From NCBI RefSeq assembly GCF_028751195.1, contig NZ_CP066784.1:1364001-1428000 (forward strand): 64,000 nucleotides of DNA. The letters run 5' to 3'. Source of the DNA: Alicyclobacillus sp. ALC3. Its GTDB lineage: Bacteria > Bacillota > Bacilli > Alicyclobacillales > Alicyclobacillaceae. Shown here piece after piece: positions 62,556 to 64,000 of the stretch. Every line of letters begins with the position of its first letter. The stretch's first letter is position 1. A program made the position numbers and the translations under genes. Below the pieces are notes generated by a model. That model searched no databases, was not told the DNA's origin, and worked only from the letters and a program-made list of their open reading frames with translations.

Positions 62556-63866
62556 CTAGCGCTGAAATTTCTCCACATTGTTCTCGGTCTTTCGTTCATA
62601 TCTGCTTCTCCATAGCACATACCCAATGCAGAGCACCGCCACCACAATGGGAATCTCGATAAAGACCCCAACGAACGGATATGCAACTATACACAGAATA
62701 CATGCAATGCATGCACATGCCTTACCAGTCCGTGATTGGATTAGACGCACACCCGCCGCAGTACCGAGAATGTATGTGGCAATGCCAAGAGAGTCCGGAA
62801 CGTACACCAACTTACTCATACTGAGATTGAACAGATACGTAATGATAAGCCCGCTCCCTGCCAGCCCCCCCACCAACAGTACCGCCCTTTGTGGTGCGGG
62901 TCGCTGCTCATTGATGTGGTCAAACCACGCAGGTGCCAGCTTTCGATGTGAAAGCGAGTACGCCAGTCGACTAATGCTTGCGACAAACGCATTTGTCGTC
63001 CCTAAGCAGATCACTAAGGCAATCACGGCCGTCACCTCGGCCCCACTCTTACCAATACTTTCTTTCATCACCTGAGCCAACGATGCGTTGTTCATAGCCT
63101 GGGCTATCGTTTGTTCACCCACCGAATAAGAATGCGTCCCAATGACCGCTAAGACAATCCCGAAATACAAGACACCTACAATAATGACCGCACCCCAAGT
63201 GGCCCGCATCACATCCCGCTTCGGATGATGGAACTCCGGCGCAAGACTTGCAATTGCCTCCCACCCGAAGAACGACCAGAAGATGAGCATGGCTGCCCGG
63301 CCAATCGGCCTGAACATCGCTCTTGAAACATGCGGTGTCAGAGCGCTGGCATGCATAGATGGAACGGCGAATACAATCGTTGCCAGTAAAACGACGACAA
63401 TCAATCCACTCGTAGCTAATTGCACCTTGCCGCTAGTTCTTAGTCCAAGGTAATTGCTCACAAGCGCACCAACCAACAGTACGGCTGCGATGAGAAAGGC
63501 GATGCTTGTTGGTACATGAAAGACGAAGGTCACGTAGATACCACCAGTAAGCGGTACGATAAACTGCCCAGCAGCTGCAGCAATAAAATAAAACCAACCG
63601 ATGAGTGCACCTACGTATCGACCAAAGGCCTGTTCCACAAAGGTTGATATCCCACCTGCACTCGGATACTCTCTAGCCAGAAAGGCAAAGGTATAGGCAA
63701 GCGGAATGCTGAGGAGAATCATTGCTCCCCAAGAAAACAATGCATTTGTTCCGGCAATGCCTGCAGTCATCCCCGGCAAAATTAGAATCCCTGACCCAAT
63801 CACAGCTCCTACATACAATGCGATTCCTTGCCATACAGAAATTGATCTTTTTAAGTGCCCCGTCAC
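62556..63866 (-). CDS. APC family amino acid permease (YjeH-like)
   Basis: A 436-aa membrane protein with about 12 segments. AVIGSGILILPGM in the first segment is the family's unwound substrate helix; FFGWEAIASLAPEFHHPKRD is helix 6 and following loop. It resembles YjeH, an exporter of methionine and branched-chain amino acids, but substrate is not certain. The ATG at 63866 has a GGGAGGA site. It probably shares a transcript with the YfiT-like gene. The first of the two APC genes in the window (7125) belongs to a different subgroup. Confidence 0.85.
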   Translation of the reverse strand: MTGHLKRSISVWQGIALYVGAVIGSGILILPGMTAGIAGTNALFSWGAMILLSIPLAYTFAFLAREYPSAGGISTFVEQAFGRYVGALIGWFYFIAAAAGQFIVPLTGGIYVTFVFHVPTSIAFLIAAVLLVGALVSNYLGLRTSGKVQLATSGLIVVVLLATIVFAVPSMHASALTPHVSRAMFRPIGRAAMLIFWSFFGWEAIASLAPEFHHPKRDVMRATWGAVIIVGVLYFGIVLAVIGTHSYSVGEQTIAQAMNNASLAQVMKESIGKSGAEVTAVIALVICLGTTNAFVASISRLAYSLSHRKLAPAWFDHINEQRPAPQRAVLLVGGLAGSGLIITYLFNLSMSKLVYVPDSLGIATYILGTAAGVRLIQSRTGKACACIACILCIVAYPFVGVFIEIPIVVAVLCIGYVLWRSRYERKTENNVEKFQR

Positions 63867-64000
63867 TTATTTTCCTCCCGAAATCTGTACTATAGACAGA
63901 ATACAGGTGATATCTGTAGAGTCACATATAATCACGAAGGAACATTGATGGTTTTATATTCATCATGAATATGTCGTAACAATTTCACCTGCATATTGGA

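Overview
The window reads as chromosome of a low-GC-type Gram-positive (Bacilli), most like the Alicyclobacillaceae. This is inferred from gene content: a PadR-controlled exporter pair, a YfiT/DinB-type thiol transferase, a YdjO-like zinc ribbon beside a cold-shock protein, a LevR-type PTS regulator, katG, mqo, and many GTG/TTG starts preceded by strong AGGAGG-type ribosome sites. No rRNA, tRNA or CRISPR array was found. All assignments rest on reading the sequence; no database search was run.

Layout. 1-9.4 kb: malate:quinone oxidoreductase (cut by the window edge), a thioredoxin-like lipoprotein, a DinB protein, a padR-MFS-MFS operon with a 19-bp palindrome as likely operator, a class II aldolase, a block of 41-bp tandem repeats, an amino-acid permease, and a divergent folD behind a ZTP riboswitch with an overlapping terminator. 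9.86-18.2 kb: a thiazole/oxazole-modified peptide (TOMM) locus of the heterocycloanthracin type: a 74-aa precursor with cysteine at every third core position, a ThiF-like maturation protein, a YcaO cyclodehydratase, a double SagB-type dehydrogenase, an HTH protein fused to a degenerate F1-ATPase beta-like domain, and an MFS exporter. 18.5-29.3 kb: katG, a small orphan protein, an ABC exporter, an ABC-F protein, a second, solitary YcaO protein, and a secreted serine hydrolase.

29.5-37 kb: an MFS transporter, then nested mobile DNA. A class C-like group II intron lies a few bases after the terminator hairpin of a persulfide dioxygenase gene. Its reverse transcriptase gene is split in frame by a 2,970-bp element carrying a large serine recombinase and a DUF6788-like protein. 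37-49 kb: persulfide dioxygenase with two CsoR/CstR-like operators, thioesterase, methyltransferase, TauE exporter, VIT1-type transporter, MarR regulator with MMPL transporter, fatty acid desaturase, cold-shock genes, and a sulfide:quinone oxidoreductase-like flavoprotein.

49-64 kb: a LevR-like sigma-54 activator in an operon with a mannose-family PTS (IIB and fused IIC-IID), then a sugar ABC importer behind a textbook sigma-54 promoter, recQ, mntP overlapping arsB tail to tail, arsR, a YfiT-like protein, and an APC permease.

The most unusual item is the TOMM-locus protein at 15936-17015. It joins a DNA-binding N-terminus to a nucleotide-binding-fold remnant of ATP synthase beta that has lost its P-loop but keeps the aromatic residues that hold adenine. 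Two matched 14-bp palindromes sit just upstream of its gene. I infer a nucleotide-sensing or purely structural regulator of the peptide cluster.
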